Below, in pieces: positions 40,799-51,123 of a stretch of 64,000 nucleotides of DNA. Made by a program: the position numbers and the translations under genes. The notes beneath the pieces are model-generated. The model saw only the letters and a list, made by a program, of their open reading frames with translations. It did not search any database and was not told the origin of the DNA. Position 1 is the first letter of the stretch; each line of letters begins with the position of its first letter. Source of the DNA: Kutzneria sp. CA-103260 (lineage in GTDB: Bacteria > Actinomycetota > Actinomycetes > Mycobacteriales > Pseudonocardiaceae); contig NZ_CP073318.1 of the NCBI RefSeq assembly GCF_018263855.1, positions 10,540,001 through 10,604,000 on the forward strand, in the 5' to 3' direction.

Positions 40799-43700
40799 AT
40801 GTCCGACTCGTTCGTGCACCTGCACGTGCACACCGAGTACTCGATGCTCGACGGGGCCGCCAAGCTCAAGGACATGTTCACCGAGTGCGATCGGTTGGGC
40901 ATGCCGGCGGCCGCGATCACCGATCACGGCAACATGTACGGGGCCTACGACTTCTTCAGGCAGGCCACCGCCGCCGGGATCAAGCCGATCGTCGGCATCG
41001 AGGCGTACATGGCGCCGGGCTCCCGACACGAGAAGAAGCGGGTCACCTGGGGTGAGCCGCACCAGAAGAACGACGACGTGTCGGCCAGCGGCGCCTACAC
41101 GCACCAGACGATCTGGGCGGCCAGCAAGGAGGGCCTGCACAACCTGATGCGGGCCTCCAGCTACGCCTCGATCGACGGCCAGCTGGGCAAGTGGCCGCGG
41201 ATGGACCGCGAGCTGATCGCCCAGAACACCAAGGGGCTGATGGCCACCACGGGCTGCCCGTCGGGCGAGGTGCAGACCCGGCTGCGGCTGGGCCAGGAGA
41301 AGGAGGCGCTGCAGGCGGCCTCCGACTGGAAGGACATCTACGGCGAGGGCAACTTCTTCGTGGAGCTGATGGACCACGGCATCGAGATCGAGAGCCGGGT
41401 CCGTGACGGGCTGGTCAAGGTGGCCCGGCAGCTGAACCTGCCGTTCGTGGTGACCAACGACTCGCACTACACCTACGACACCGACCGGGACGCGCACGGC
41501 GTGCTGCTGTGCGTGCAGACCGGCAAGACGCTGCAGGACCCGACCCGCTTCAAGTTCGACGGCACCGGCTACTACCTGAAGTCGCCGGACGAGATGCGCG
41601 CGATCGACTCCTCGGACCCCTGGCAGGAGGGCTGCCGCAACACCCTGCTGGTGGCCGAGAAGGTCGACACCACCGGCATGTTCGAGTTCCACAACCTGAT
41701 GCCGCGGTTCCCGATCCCCGAGGGCATGACCGAGGACGAGTACTTCAAGCAGCAGGTCTGGGCCGGCATGGAGCGGCGCTTCCCGAACGGCGTGGACGAG
41801 ACCCACCGCAAGCAGGTGGAGTTCGAGATCGGCGTCATCCTGCAGATGGGCTTCCCGGCCTACTTCCTGGTGGTCGCCGACTTCATCATGTGGGCCAAGA
41901 ACAACGGCATCCGGGTCGGCCCGGGCCGGGGCTCGGCCGCGGGCGCGCTGATCGCCTACGCGATGGGCATCACCGACCTGGACCCGCTGGCCCACGGCCT
42001 GATCTTCGAGCGGTTCCTCAACCCGGACCGGGTCAGCCCCCCCGACATCGACATCGACTTCGACGAGCGCCGGCGCGGCGACGTCATCCGGTACGTGACC
42101 GAGAAGTGGGGCGAGGACAAGGTCGCCCAGGTGATCACCTTCGGCACCATCAAGGCCAAGGCGGCGATCAAGGACTCGGCCCGCGTGCTCTACGGCCAGC
42201 CCGGCTACGCGGTGGCCGACCGGATCTCCAAGGCCTACCCGCCGGCCGTGATGGCCAAGGACATCCCGCTCAACGGCCTGTTCGACCCGCAGCACAAGCG
42301 CTACGCCGAGGCCACCGAGATCCGCGCCCTGTACGAGCAGGACCCGCAGGTCAAGGAGATCATCGACACCGGTCGCGGCCTGGAGGGCCTGATCCGCAAC
42401 GCCGGCGTGCACGCCTGCGCGGTGATCATGTCCGCGGAGACGCTGACCGACCACATCCCGGTGTGGAAGCGGCCGCAGGACGGCTCGATCATCACGCAGT
42501 TCGACTACCCGACCTGCGAGACGCTCGGCCTGCTCAAGATGGACTTCCTGGGCCTGCGCAACCTGACCGTCATCGACGACACGATGAAGAACATCAAGCT
42601 CAACGGGAAGACGCCGCCCGACCTGGACCAGCTGGCGCTGGACGACAAGAAGACCTACGAGCTGCTGGGCCGGGGCGACACGCTGGGCGTGTTCCAGCTG
42701 GACGGCGGCCCCATGCGGGATCTGCTGCGCCTGATGCGCCCGGACAACTTCGAGGACATCTCCGCCGTCGGCGCGCTGTACCGGCCGGGCCCGATGGGCG
42801 CCAAGTCGCACACGAACTACGCGCTGCGCAAGAACAAGCAGCAGGAGATCACGCCGATCCACCCGGCGCTGGCCGAGGCGCTGGAGGACATCCTCGGCGG
42901 CACCTACGGCCTGATCGTGTACCAGGAGCAGGTCATGGCCATCGCGCAGAAGCTGGCCGGCTACACGCTGGGACAGGCCGACCTGCTGCGCCGCGCGATG
43001 GGCAAGAAGAAGAAGGAGATCCTGGACAAGGAGTTCGCCGGCTTCGAGAAGGGCATGCTGGACAACGGCTACCCGGCCGACGCCGTCAAGACCCTGTGGG
43101 AGATCCTGGTCCCGTTCGCCGACTACGCCTTCAACAAGGCGCACTCGGCCGCGTACGGCCTGGTGTCGTACTGGACCGCCTACCTCAAGGCCAACTACCC
43201 GGCCGAGTACATGGCCGGCCTGCTCACCTCGGTCGGCGACGACAAGGACAAGGCCGCCATCTACCTGGCCGAGTGCCGCAAGATGGGCATCGTCGTGCTG
43301 CCGCCGGACGTCAACGACTCGATGCGCGAGTTCGCGCCGGTCGGCGACAGCATCCGGTTCGGCCTGGGCGCCATCCGCAACGTCGGCGCGAACGTGGTCG
43401 ACTCGATCGTGGCCGCCCGCGGCGCCAAGGGCGCGTTTGTCGACTTCTCCGACTACCTGCGCAAGGTGGACGCCAACGCCTGCAACAAGAAGGTCATCGA
43501 ATCCCTGATCAAGGCCGGCGCGTTCGACTCGCTCGGCCACCCGCGCAAGGGCCTGCACATGGTGCACATCGAGGCCGTCGACGCGATCATGGACACCAAG
43601 AAGGCGGAGGCGGTCGGTCAGTTCGACCTGTTCGGCGGCGGGGACGACGGCGAGGACAACGCCGGCGGCGTCTTCGACGTGAAGGTGCCCGACGAGCAGT

Positions 43701-44335
43701 GGGACTCCAAGCACCAGCTGACCCTGGAGCGGGAGATGCTGGGCCTGTACGTGTCCGGCCACCCGCTCAACGGCGTGGAGCGGGTGCTGGAGGCCCAGTC
43801 GGACACGGCGATCGCCACCATCCTGGAAGGCAACCTGTCCGACGGGGCCCAGGTGACCGTGGGCGGCATCCTGGCGTCGGTGACCCGGCGGATCAACAAG
43901 TCCGGCGACTCGTGGGCGTCGGCCCAGCTGGAGGACCTGGCCGGCGGCATCGAGGTGCTGTTCTTCCCGAAGACGTACTCGGTGGTCGGCATGAGCCTGG
44001 CCGAGGACGCGATCGTGCTGGTCAAGGCGCGCATCGCCAAGCGGGACGACCGGATCTCGCTGATCGCCAACGACCTGGCCCTGCCGGACCTGGAGATGGC
44101 GGCCAGCGGCATGCCGGTGAAGCTGACCATGCACGCGGCCAAGTGCACCCGGCCGCTGGTGGCCCAGCTCAAGGACGTGCTCAAGTCGCACCCCGGCTCC
44201 ACCGAGGTGCACCTGAACCTGATGAACGGCCGGCGCGGCACCATGCTGCGGCTGGACGACGCGCTGCGGGTGGAGCCGTCACCCTCACTGATGGGCGACC
44301 TCAAGGCCCTGTTGGGACCGGGTTGCCTGGGCTGA
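40799..44335 (+). CDS. dnaE: DNA polymerase III alpha subunit DnaE1
   Basis: Replicative polymerase catalytic subunit, 1178 residues. The N-terminal PHP domain starts VHLHVHTEYSMLDGA; actinobacterial DnaE1 uses this domain for proofreading. The polymerase aspartates are D416 and D418 in PDIDIDFDERRR, and D582 in MDFLGLRNLTV. The tail holds helix-hairpin-helix and OB-fold (TVGGILASVTRRINKSGDSW) domains. ATG 40799 has AGGGGAGG upstream. The shape and length match essential DnaE1 rather than the mutagenic DnaE2. Confidence 0.97.
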   Translation: MSDSFVHLHVHTEYSMLDGAAKLKDMFTECDRLGMPAAAITDHGNMYGAYDFFRQATAAGIKPIVGIEAYMAPGSRHEKKRVTWGEPHQKNDDVSASGAYTHQTIWAASKEGLHNLMRASSYASIDGQLGKWPRMDRELIAQNTKGLMATTGCPSGEVQTRLRLGQEKEALQAASDWKDIYGEGNFFVELMDHGIEIESRVRDGLVKVARQLNLPFVVTNDSHYTYDTDRDAHGVLLCVQTGKTLQDPTRFKFDGTGYYLKSPDEMRAIDSSDPWQEGCRNTLLVAEKVDTTGMFEFHNLMPRFPIPEGMTEDEYFKQQVWAGMERRFPNGVDETHRKQVEFEIGVILQMGFPAYFLVVADFIMWAKNNGIRVGPGRGSAAGALIAYAMGITDLDPLAHGLIFERFLNPDRVSPPDIDIDFDERRRGDVIRYVTEKWGEDKVAQVITFGTIKAKAAIKDSARVLYGQPGYAVADRISKAYPPAVMAKDIPLNGLFDPQHKRYAEATEIRALYEQDPQVKEIIDTGRGLEGLIRNAGVHACAVIMSAETLTDHIPVWKRPQDGSIITQFDYPTCETLGLLKMDFLGLRNLTVIDDTMKNIKLNGKTPPDLDQLALDDKKTYELLGRGDTLGVFQLDGGPMRDLLRLMRPDNFEDISAVGALYRPGPMGAKSHTNYALRKNKQQEITPIHPALAEALEDILGGTYGLIVYQEQVMAIAQKLAGYTLGQADLLRRAMGKKKKEILDKEFAGFEKGMLDNGYPADAVKTLWEILVPFADYAFNKAHSAAYGLVSYWTAYLKANYPAEYMAGLLTSVGDDKDKAAIYLAECRKMGIVVLPPDVNDSMREFAPVGDSIRFGLGAIRNVGANVVDSIVAARGAKGAFVDFSDYLRKVDANACNKKVIESLIKAGAFDSLGHPRKGLHMVHIEAVDAIMDTKKAEAVGQFDLFGGGDDGEDNAGGVFDVKVPDEQWDSKHQLTLEREMLGLYVSGHPLNGVERVLEAQSDTAIATILEGNLSDGAQVTVGGILASVTRRINKSGDSWASAQLEDLAGGIEVLFFPKTYSVVGMSLAEDAIVLVKARIAKRDDRISLIANDLALPDLEMAASGMPVKLTMHAAKCTRPLVAQLKDVLKSHPGSTEVHLNLMNGRRGTMLRLDDALRVEPSPSLMGDLKALLGPGCLG

Positions 44336-44346
44336 AGGGCCTGTGA

Positions 44347-44383
44347 CCCCGGGCACATTCATCGATAATGGATGCGCCCGGGG
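44347..44383 (+). terminator. Hairpin after dnaE1
   Basis: CCCCGGGC (44347-44354) pairs with GCCCGGGG (44376-44383); an inner CATTCAT/ATGGATG stem strengthens it. It lies 12 bp after the dnaE1 stop. Confidence 0.7.
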
Positions 44384-44413
44384 GACCCCGTGGGCAGACT
44401 GGATGTAAACGGG

Positions 44414-44434
44414 GTTAACCTATCATTGGTTAAC
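44414..44434 (+). promoter_or_regulatory. Palindromic operator before the P450 gene
   Basis: GTTAACC-N7-GGTTAAC is a perfect 7-7-7 inverted repeat in an AT-rich patch, about 33 bp before the P450 ATG. The spacer TATCATT contains a possible -10 box. MarR- or TetR-type repressors use sites of this shape. No candidate regulator gene adjoins. Confidence 0.65.
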
Positions 44435-44466
44435 ACCGATTACATGGCACGTGAGGGGAGAGCCCC

Positions 44467-45681
<1,215 letters not shown>

Positions 45682-45692
45682 CTATCGAGGGC

Positions 45693-47195
45693 ATGCCAGC
45701 ACGAGTTCCACTAGTAGGCAGCACTCGTCCGGCGGCCCAGGGCGCCGGGCCGGCCGGCACGCTCGATCCCGCCACCGTGATCACCGCGACAGTGGTGTTG
45801 CGACGGCGGGCCGAGCTGCCGGCCGGTCTCGTGTTCGGACCGTCGACAATCGGCCGGCAGGACTTCGTCGACCGCTACGGGGCAGATCCCGGCGATGTGC
45901 AGCGGGTTCGCACCGTCCTCAGTGGACTCGGAGTGGAAGTGGTCGCCGAGGACCTCGGTTCGCGGCGGCTGACCGTGCGCGGTGATCTGGCCGCGCTGAA
46001 CCGGGCGTTCGGTGTCGCACTGGTCGGGGACACCCACCACCGGCGCCGGGTCGGGGCACTGGAGGTGCCGGCCGAACTGGACGGTGTGGTGCAGGCAGTG
46101 CTCGGGCTGGACGACCGCCCACAGGTCCGCCGGCCCCGGGCCGACGCCGACGCGCCCCAGATTTCCTATACGCCTCCTCAACTCGGCAAGATCTACGGTT
46201 TCCCGGCCGCGGTGGCCGGCGCCGACCAGACCATCGCGGTGATCGAACTCGGCGGCGGCTACACGGATGCCGACCTGTCCCAGTACTTCCAGGACATCAG
46301 CGTCGGGCCGGTGTCGGTGCGCACGGTCGCGGTGGACGACGGCGTGAACGCGCCGAACACGCCTGCCGACGACGAGGTGCTGCTCGACATCGAGGTGATC
46401 GGCGGGCTCGCGCCCGAGGTGCGGCAGGTCGTCTACTTCGCGCCCAACACCGACCAGGGCTTCGTCGACGCCGTCGGCGCCGCCGTGCACGCCACGCCCA
46501 CCCCGGTGGCGGTCAGCATCAGCTGGGGCGGGGCCGAGAACCTGTGGACCGAGCAGACCCGCAAGGCCCTCGACGACGCCTTCGCCGATGCCGCCGCCCT
46601 CGGCGTCACCGTGATCGTCTCCAGCGGCGACTGGGGCGCCAGCGACGAGCAGACCGACGGCCAGCGGCACGTCGACTTCCCGGCGTCGAGCCCGCATGTG
46701 TTGTCCTGCGGCGGAACCACGCTGCACGCCGACCCCTCGACCGGCGTGATCGACAGTGAGACCGTGTGGAACAACGGCGCCGGCAAGAACGCCACCGGCG
46801 GCGGGGTCAGCGTCTTCTTCCCCCGCCCCGACTACCAGTCCACTTGTGGCGCCCCGGATTCCGGTCGCGGCGTGCCCGATGTCGCCGGTGTCGCCGATCC
46901 ACGGACCGGGTATTCCATTCTGGTGCACGGGAAAATGTCGCCCGCCGGCGGCACCAGCGCCGTCGCCCCGCTCTGGGCCGCCCTGGTGGCCCGCCTGGCC
47001 CAGCAGTTGGGCCGGCCCCTTGGCCTGCTGCAACCGTTGCTGTACAAGGACTCTCAGCCTGGCCGGCGCACGGCCGGCTTCCGGGACGTGACCGCCGGCG
47101 ACAACCAGGGCTATCCGGCGTCACCGGGCTGGGACCCGTGCACGGGACTGGGTACTCCGGACGGGGCCGCGCTGCTGGCCCGGCTCAAGGGTTGA
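45693..47195 (+). CDS. Sedolisin-family serine-carboxyl peptidase (S53, kumamolisin-like)
   Basis: Acid-active peptidase of 500 residues. An N-terminal pro-kumamolisin activation domain (about 25-140) precedes the catalytic domain. E228 and D232 (DEVLLDIE), D313 in SSGDWGASD and the nucleophile S422 in GGTSAVAPLW form the sedolisin tetrad. The calcium site is GWDPCTGLGTP near the end. No Sec or Tat signal is seen at the proposed ATG; some kumamolisins also lack an obvious one. It is 11 bp after the P450 and may be cotranscribed. Confidence 0.9.
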   Translation: MPARVPLVGSTRPAAQGAGPAGTLDPATVITATVVLRRRAELPAGLVFGPSTIGRQDFVDRYGADPGDVQRVRTVLSGLGVEVVAEDLGSRRLTVRGDLAALNRAFGVALVGDTHHRRRVGALEVPAELDGVVQAVLGLDDRPQVRRPRADADAPQISYTPPQLGKIYGFPAAVAGADQTIAVIELGGGYTDADLSQYFQDISVGPVSVRTVAVDDGVNAPNTPADDEVLLDIEVIGGLAPEVRQVVYFAPNTDQGFVDAVGAAVHATPTPVAVSISWGGAENLWTEQTRKALDDAFADAAALGVTVIVSSGDWGASDEQTDGQRHVDFPASSPHVLSCGGTTLHADPSTGVIDSETVWNNGAGKNATGGGVSVFFPRPDYQSTCGAPDSGRGVPDVAGVADPRTGYSILVHGKMSPAGGTSAVAPLWAALVARLAQQLGRPLGLLQPLLYKDSQPGRRTAGFRDVTAGDNQGYPASPGWDPCTGLGTPDGAALLARLKG

Positions 47196-48228
47196 ATGTC
47201 ACCTCCGGATTCGCCGCCGTCGGCCCGTCCAGGATCGTCTCCGGCCGGTGCCGCAACGTCTGGTCGAAGAAGGCGGTGACGTAGTCCCGGGTGATGGCGA
47301 TGGACCGGTCCGCCGGCAGACCAGGCATCGGGGTGCCGAGCTGGGACAGCAGGGTGGGGGCGTCGGTGAACGACAGGTGGTTGGAGCCGGCGACGGTGAG
47401 CCAGCGCTTCCAGCCGTCGAGCTGCGGCCAGACCTGGTCCCAGGTCGTGTCGGCGCCGCCGGGGCCGTGGTCGGCGTTGCCGAGCATGAGGAACGGGCGG
47501 CTCATGCCGTTCGGCGCGTCGACGTGGAACGCCCCGTCCATGTCGACGCCGGCCTTGATCCGTGGATCGGCCTCCATCGCGGCCAGGGCGCTGGCGCCGC
47601 CGATGGAGTGGCCGGCCATCCCGATCCGGTCGGGGTCGATGAGGCCGGGTAACCGGGCGGTCAGCTGGTCGACGACGAACGAGGCGTCCTCGGCCCGGTT
47701 GAGCACCAGCGGACGGAGATCGGTTGCCGCGCAGGCGACACACGTCAGCATGCGGTTGTCGGGGAAGAGGGTGCCGGCGGACTCGTAGGCGTGATCGATG
47801 GACGCGACCACGTAGCCATGGCTGGCCAACTCCTCGGCGAGGGTCGTCATGGTGTAGCGCGGCGCGCCGAGGCCGGGGGAGAGCAGCACCAGCGGATGTC
47901 GGCCGGGCAGCGGCGGGGCCTGGGCGTGGCTGTTCGTCGTGGTGTCGGCGAAGGCCTGGGCGTCGGCGGCCGGCAACCCCTGGGCCTGCACGAGAAGCTG
48001 GGTCTCGGCTGCCGAGGCGTAGGGGACGGGTTGTCCGCCGGGGAACGCCGGGTAGTAGAGGCTGACCATCAACTCGCGGGGGTTCGCCGGCTCCCAGATG
48101 TCCGGCCGACTTTGGTCGACGAGGTGCAAGATGCTGCTGCCGACCGGAAACGGTCCGGTCGGCGCGGGCAGGTGAATGCCCGTGGCGGTCGCGGCGACCA
48201 TCGCCGCCGCGGTGAGAAGTGTCATCAC
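47185..48228 (-). CDS. Secreted alpha/beta hydrolase (PAF-acetylhydrolase/dienelactone-hydrolase-like)
   Basis: A 347-residue alpha/beta hydrolase. The nucleophile elbow GHSIGG lies in GMAGHSIGGASALAAME; VDMDGAFH supplies the likely Asp and GSNHLSFTD the His. The overall pattern resembles platelet-activating-factor acetylhydrolase isoform II. The hydrophobic N-terminus (MTLLTAAAMVAATATGIHLP) could be a signal peptide. GTG 48228 follows TAGCGT by 7 nt; ATG 48225 is an alternative. The last 11 bp overlap the convergent sedolisin gene. Confidence 0.82.
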   Translation of the reverse strand: MMTLLTAAAMVAATATGIHLPAPTGPFPVGSSILHLVDQSRPDIWEPANPRELMVSLYYPAFPGGQPVPYASAAETQLLVQAQGLPAADAQAFADTTTNSHAQAPPLPGRHPLVLLSPGLGAPRYTMTTLAEELASHGYVVASIDHAYESAGTLFPDNRMLTCVACAATDLRPLVLNRAEDASFVVDQLTARLPGLIDPDRIGMAGHSIGGASALAAMEADPRIKAGVDMDGAFHVDAPNGMSRPFLMLGNADHGPGGADTTWDQVWPQLDGWKRWLTVAGSNHLSFTDAPTLLSQLGTPMPGLPADRSIAITRDYVTAFFDQTLRHRPETILDGPTAANPEVTFNP

Positions 48229-48346
48229 GGGTCGAACGCTAGGCCGGCAACCGCCCTGGTCGCGTCTGTCTGGAGAGGTAAGTTCGCCCTATATCCCGAG
48301 ATGTAGCTCAGCGCTTTCTCAGCTGGTCCAGCCTAGTTTTGGCGGC

Positions 48347-49024
48347 GTGAACCGAACCGTGGCGGCGGATGCCCTGCTTGCCGCCGCGCTCTTCCTGGCG
48401 ACCTTCGCCCTGGTGCACGACGCGTGGCCGTTGCAGGTCGCGCTGATGGCCCCGCTGGCCTGGCGCCGGCAGGCGCCGGTCCTGGTGTTCGGCCTGGTCG
48501 CCAGCGCCGCCTTTGTCCAGCTGCTGCTCGACTTCAGGCTGCCGGCGGACATCGCGCTGCTGGTGGCGGTCTACACCGTCGGCGCGCACCGCGCCCTGCG
48601 CTGGCTGTTCGCCGCCGCCGCGGTCCTGGAGGCCGGCATCATCGCGTACGCCCTCAGCTGGGGCGGATTCCTCGTCGCCGCAACGAGTCTGACCATCGCC
48701 GCCGTCGCCGCGGCGGTGCTGGGCGTTGTCATGCGAACGCGTCGGGCGCAGGTGCTCAAGGATCGCGAGCACGCCGTCGCGCAGGCGCTGGCCAGAGAGC
48801 GGCCGTCGTTCCCTGGCTCACTCGACCTGCTCACCGCCCGGGAACGGGAGGTCCTGATCGAACTGGCGGCCGGCCGGACCAACGCGGAGATCGCCGGCCG
48901 GCTGCACCTGGCCCACTCGACCGTCAAGACGCACGTCAGCCGGATCCTGCCGAAACTGGGCCTGCGCGACCGCGCGCAGGCGGTGGTGTTCGCGTACGAG
49001 ACCGGACTGGTCCGCCCGGGTTAG
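48347..49024 (+). CDS. Membrane-anchored LuxR-type regulator (sensor-kinase TM region fused to HTH)
   Basis: A 225-residue protein with five to six hydrophobic segments in residues 5-128, a short basic helix (130-152) and a LuxR/NarL helix-turn-helix (160-220: LTAREREVLIELAAGRTNAE, then HSTVKTHVSRILPKLGLRDR). The membrane part looks like the N-terminal region of actinobacterial DUF7134-type sensor kinases, and the end (AYETGLVRPG) like a NarL response regulator. The kinase, ATPase and receiver domains are missing. GTG 48347 follows TAGTTT by 7 nt. It may arise from deletion across a kinase-regulator pair. Confidence 0.82.
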   Translation: MNRTVAADALLAAALFLATFALVHDAWPLQVALMAPLAWRRQAPVLVFGLVASAAFVQLLLDFRLPADIALLVAVYTVGAHRALRWLFAAAAVLEAGIIAYALSWGGFLVAATSLTIAAVAAAVLGVVMRTRRAQVLKDREHAVAQALARERPSFPGSLDLLTAREREVLIELAAGRTNAEIAGRLHLAHSTVKTHVSRILPKLGLRDRAQAVVFAYETGLVRPG

Positions 49025-49034
49025 GGTCCTCGCC
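49022..49034 (+). promoter_or_regulatory. Leaderless promoter box of bioA overlapping the luxR-fusion stop
   Basis: TAGGGT (49022-49027) is followed after 7 nt by the bioA GTG. The TAG of this box is also the stop codon of the upstream gene, so termination of one frame and the -10 of the next share bases. Confidence 0.55.
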
Positions 49035-50300
49035 GTGACCCCCGACGAGCTCATCGCCCTGGACCGCGCCCACGTCTGGCATCCCTACGGCCCGATGCCC
49101 GGCCAGATCGATCCGCTCGTGGTGACCGACGCCGAGGGGGTGCGGCTGCGGCTGGCCGACGGGCGGGAACTGATCGACGGCATGGCCTCGTGGTGGTCGG
49201 CCATCCACGGTTACCGGCATCCGGTGCTCGACGAGGCTGTGCGGGACCAGTTGGGGCGGATGAGCCACGTCATGTTCGGCGGGCTCACCCACGAGCCGGC
49301 CGTGCGGCTGGCCACCAAGCTTGTGGAGATCACCCCCGAGCCGTTGCGACACGTGTTCCTGGCTGACTCCGGCTCGGTGTCGGTCGAGGTGGCGATCAAG
49401 ATGTGCCTCCAGTACTGGCGGTCGCTGGGCCGGTCCGGCAAGACCCGGCTGCTGACCTGGCGGCGCGGCTACCACGGCGACACCTTCCACCCGATGAGCG
49501 TGTGCGACCCCGAGGGCGGCATGCACTCCCTGTGGACCGGCGTGCTCCCGCAGCAGGTGTTCGCCGATCCGCCGCCGCGCGAGTTCGAGCACGACTACGT
49601 GCAGCACCTCGTGGACCTGGTTGAGCAGCACGCCGACGAGCTGGCCGCCGTGGTCGTCGAGCCGGTGGTGCAGAACGCCGGCGGCATGCGCTTCCACGAC
49701 CCCCGCTACCTGCACGTGCTGCGGGAGGTCACGCTGGCCAACGACGTGCTGCTGGTCTTCGACGAGATCGCGACCGGCTTCGGCCGCACCGGCGAGCTGT
49801 TCGCCGCCGACCACGCCGGCGTCAGCCCCGACGTGATGTGCCTCGGAAAGGCCCTGACCGGCGGCTACATGACGATGTCGGCCGCGCTGTGCACGTCCCG
49901 CGTGGCCGAGGGCATCTCCCGTGGCGAGGTGCCGGTGCTGGCCCACGGCCCGACCTTCATGGGCAACCCGCTGTCCTCGGCCGTCGCCAACGCCTCGATC
50001 GACCTGCTGCTCGGGCAGGACTGGCAGGGCGAGATCAAGCGCATCGAGACCGGCCTGCACCAACTGGAGGCCGCCCGTGACCTGCCCGGGGTCGCCGACG
50101 TGCGGGTGTTCGGCGCGATCGGCGCCGTGCAGCTCGACCACCCGGTCGACATGGCCGCCGCGAGCAAGGCAGCCGTCGACCACGGCGTGTGGCTGCGGCC
50201 GTTCAACGACCTCATCTACACCATGCCGCCGTACGTGATCGGGGACGACGACCTGTCTCAGGTGTGCAACGCCATCATTGCGGCCGCGACGGTCGGCTGA
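49035..50300 (+). CDS. bioA: Adenosylmethionine--8-amino-7-oxononanoate aminotransferase BioA
   Basis: PLP enzyme converting KAPA to 7,8-diaminopelargonic acid with SAM as amino donor. Class III aminotransferase features are present: HVWHPYGPMPG at the N-terminus, GMASWWSAIHGY, RRGYHGDTFHPMSV, FDEIATGFGRTGELF and the PLP lysine in CLGKALTGGYM. It has 421 residues. bioA-bioD-bioB-bsaP follow in order, with a 35-bp gap to bioD. bioF is not in this window. Confidence 0.95.
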   Translation: MTPDELIALDRAHVWHPYGPMPGQIDPLVVTDAEGVRLRLADGRELIDGMASWWSAIHGYRHPVLDEAVRDQLGRMSHVMFGGLTHEPAVRLATKLVEITPEPLRHVFLADSGSVSVEVAIKMCLQYWRSLGRSGKTRLLTWRRGYHGDTFHPMSVCDPEGGMHSLWTGVLPQQVFADPPPREFEHDYVQHLVDLVEQHADELAAVVVEPVVQNAGGMRFHDPRYLHVLREVTLANDVLLVFDEIATGFGRTGELFAADHAGVSPDVMCLGKALTGGYMTMSAALCTSRVAEGISRGEVPVLAHGPTFMGNPLSSAVANASIDLLLGQDWQGEIKRIETGLHQLEAARDLPGVADVRVFGAIGAVQLDHPVDMAAASKAAVDHGVWLRPFNDLIYTMPPYVIGDDDLSQVCNAIIAAATVG

Positions 50301-50335
50301 GCCCGACCCCGGCCCAGCCACTAACCTGATGGGTC

Positions 50336-51052
50336 GTGAACATCCTCGTGATCACCGGCACCGGCACCGGCGTCGGCAAGACCATGGTCACCGCGGCCTG
50401 TGCGGCGCTGGCGGTGGACAGCGGCCAGCGGGTCGCCGTGGTCAAGCCGGCCCAGACGGGCGTCGGCCCGCACGAGCCCGGTGACCTGGACGAGGTCGCC
50501 CGGTTCGCCGGCAAGATCACGACCAAGGAGCTGCGCCGCTACCCCGAGCCGCTGGCCCCGGCCACCGCGGCCGCCCGGGCCGAGCTGCCGCAGGTGCACC
50601 CCGGGGAGATCGCCTCGGTGGTGGCGGAGCTGGCCGCCGAGCACGACCTGGTGCTGGTCGAGGGCGCGGGCGGGCTGCTCGTCCGGTTCGACGACGAGGG
50701 CGCGACCCTGGCCGACGTGGCCTGGGCGCTCAACGCCATCGTGCTGATCGTGTCCGAGGCCGGCCTGGGCACCCTCAACCACACCGCGCTGACCGCCGAG
50801 GTGCTGCTGCGACGGGGCGTCGAGTGCGCGGGCGTGGTGATCGGCAGCTGGCCGTCCGAGCCGGACCTGGCCTCCCTGTGCAACCTGGTGGACCTGCCCG
50901 AGGCGGCCGGCGGTCCGCTGCTCGGGGCGCTGCCCCAGGGCGCGGGACTACTGGACCCCGCAGACTTTCTTGAGGTCGCGAGGGCCGGCATGTCACCGTG
51001 GCTCGGCGGCACGTTCGACCCGGACGTGTTCGCCGAGCAGTTCACGGCGTGA
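50336..51052 (+). CDS. bioD: Dethiobiotin synthetase BioD
   Basis: ATP-dependent carboxylase that closes the ureido ring of dethiobiotin. The P-loop GTGTGVGKTMV, KPAQTG, and VEGAGGLLVRF are diagnostic; 238 residues. GTG 50336 follows TAACCT by 8 nt, so an internal leaderless start is possible in addition to read-through from bioA. Confidence 0.93.
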   Translation: MNILVITGTGTGVGKTMVTAACAALAVDSGQRVAVVKPAQTGVGPHEPGDLDEVARFAGKITTKELRRYPEPLAPATAAARAELPQVHPGEIASVVAELAAEHDLVLVEGAGGLLVRFDDEGATLADVAWALNAIVLIVSEAGLGTLNHTALTAEVLLRRGVECAGVVIGSWPSEPDLASLCNLVDLPEAAGGPLLGALPQGAGLLDPADFLEVARAGMSPWLGGTFDPDVFAEQFTA

Positions 51053-51123
51053 GCCTCGTAACACGAGACTGCGAGGTCGCGTGCGGCAGACTGCACCCGA
51101 CCCCAACTGGAGGAGAGCCGCCT

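Noticed and set aside
48296..48335. Possible tRNA fragment (GTAGCTCAGC resembles a D-arm)
   Set aside because: No anticodon stem, T-loop GTTCRA or CCA-side acceptor pairing can be found nearby.
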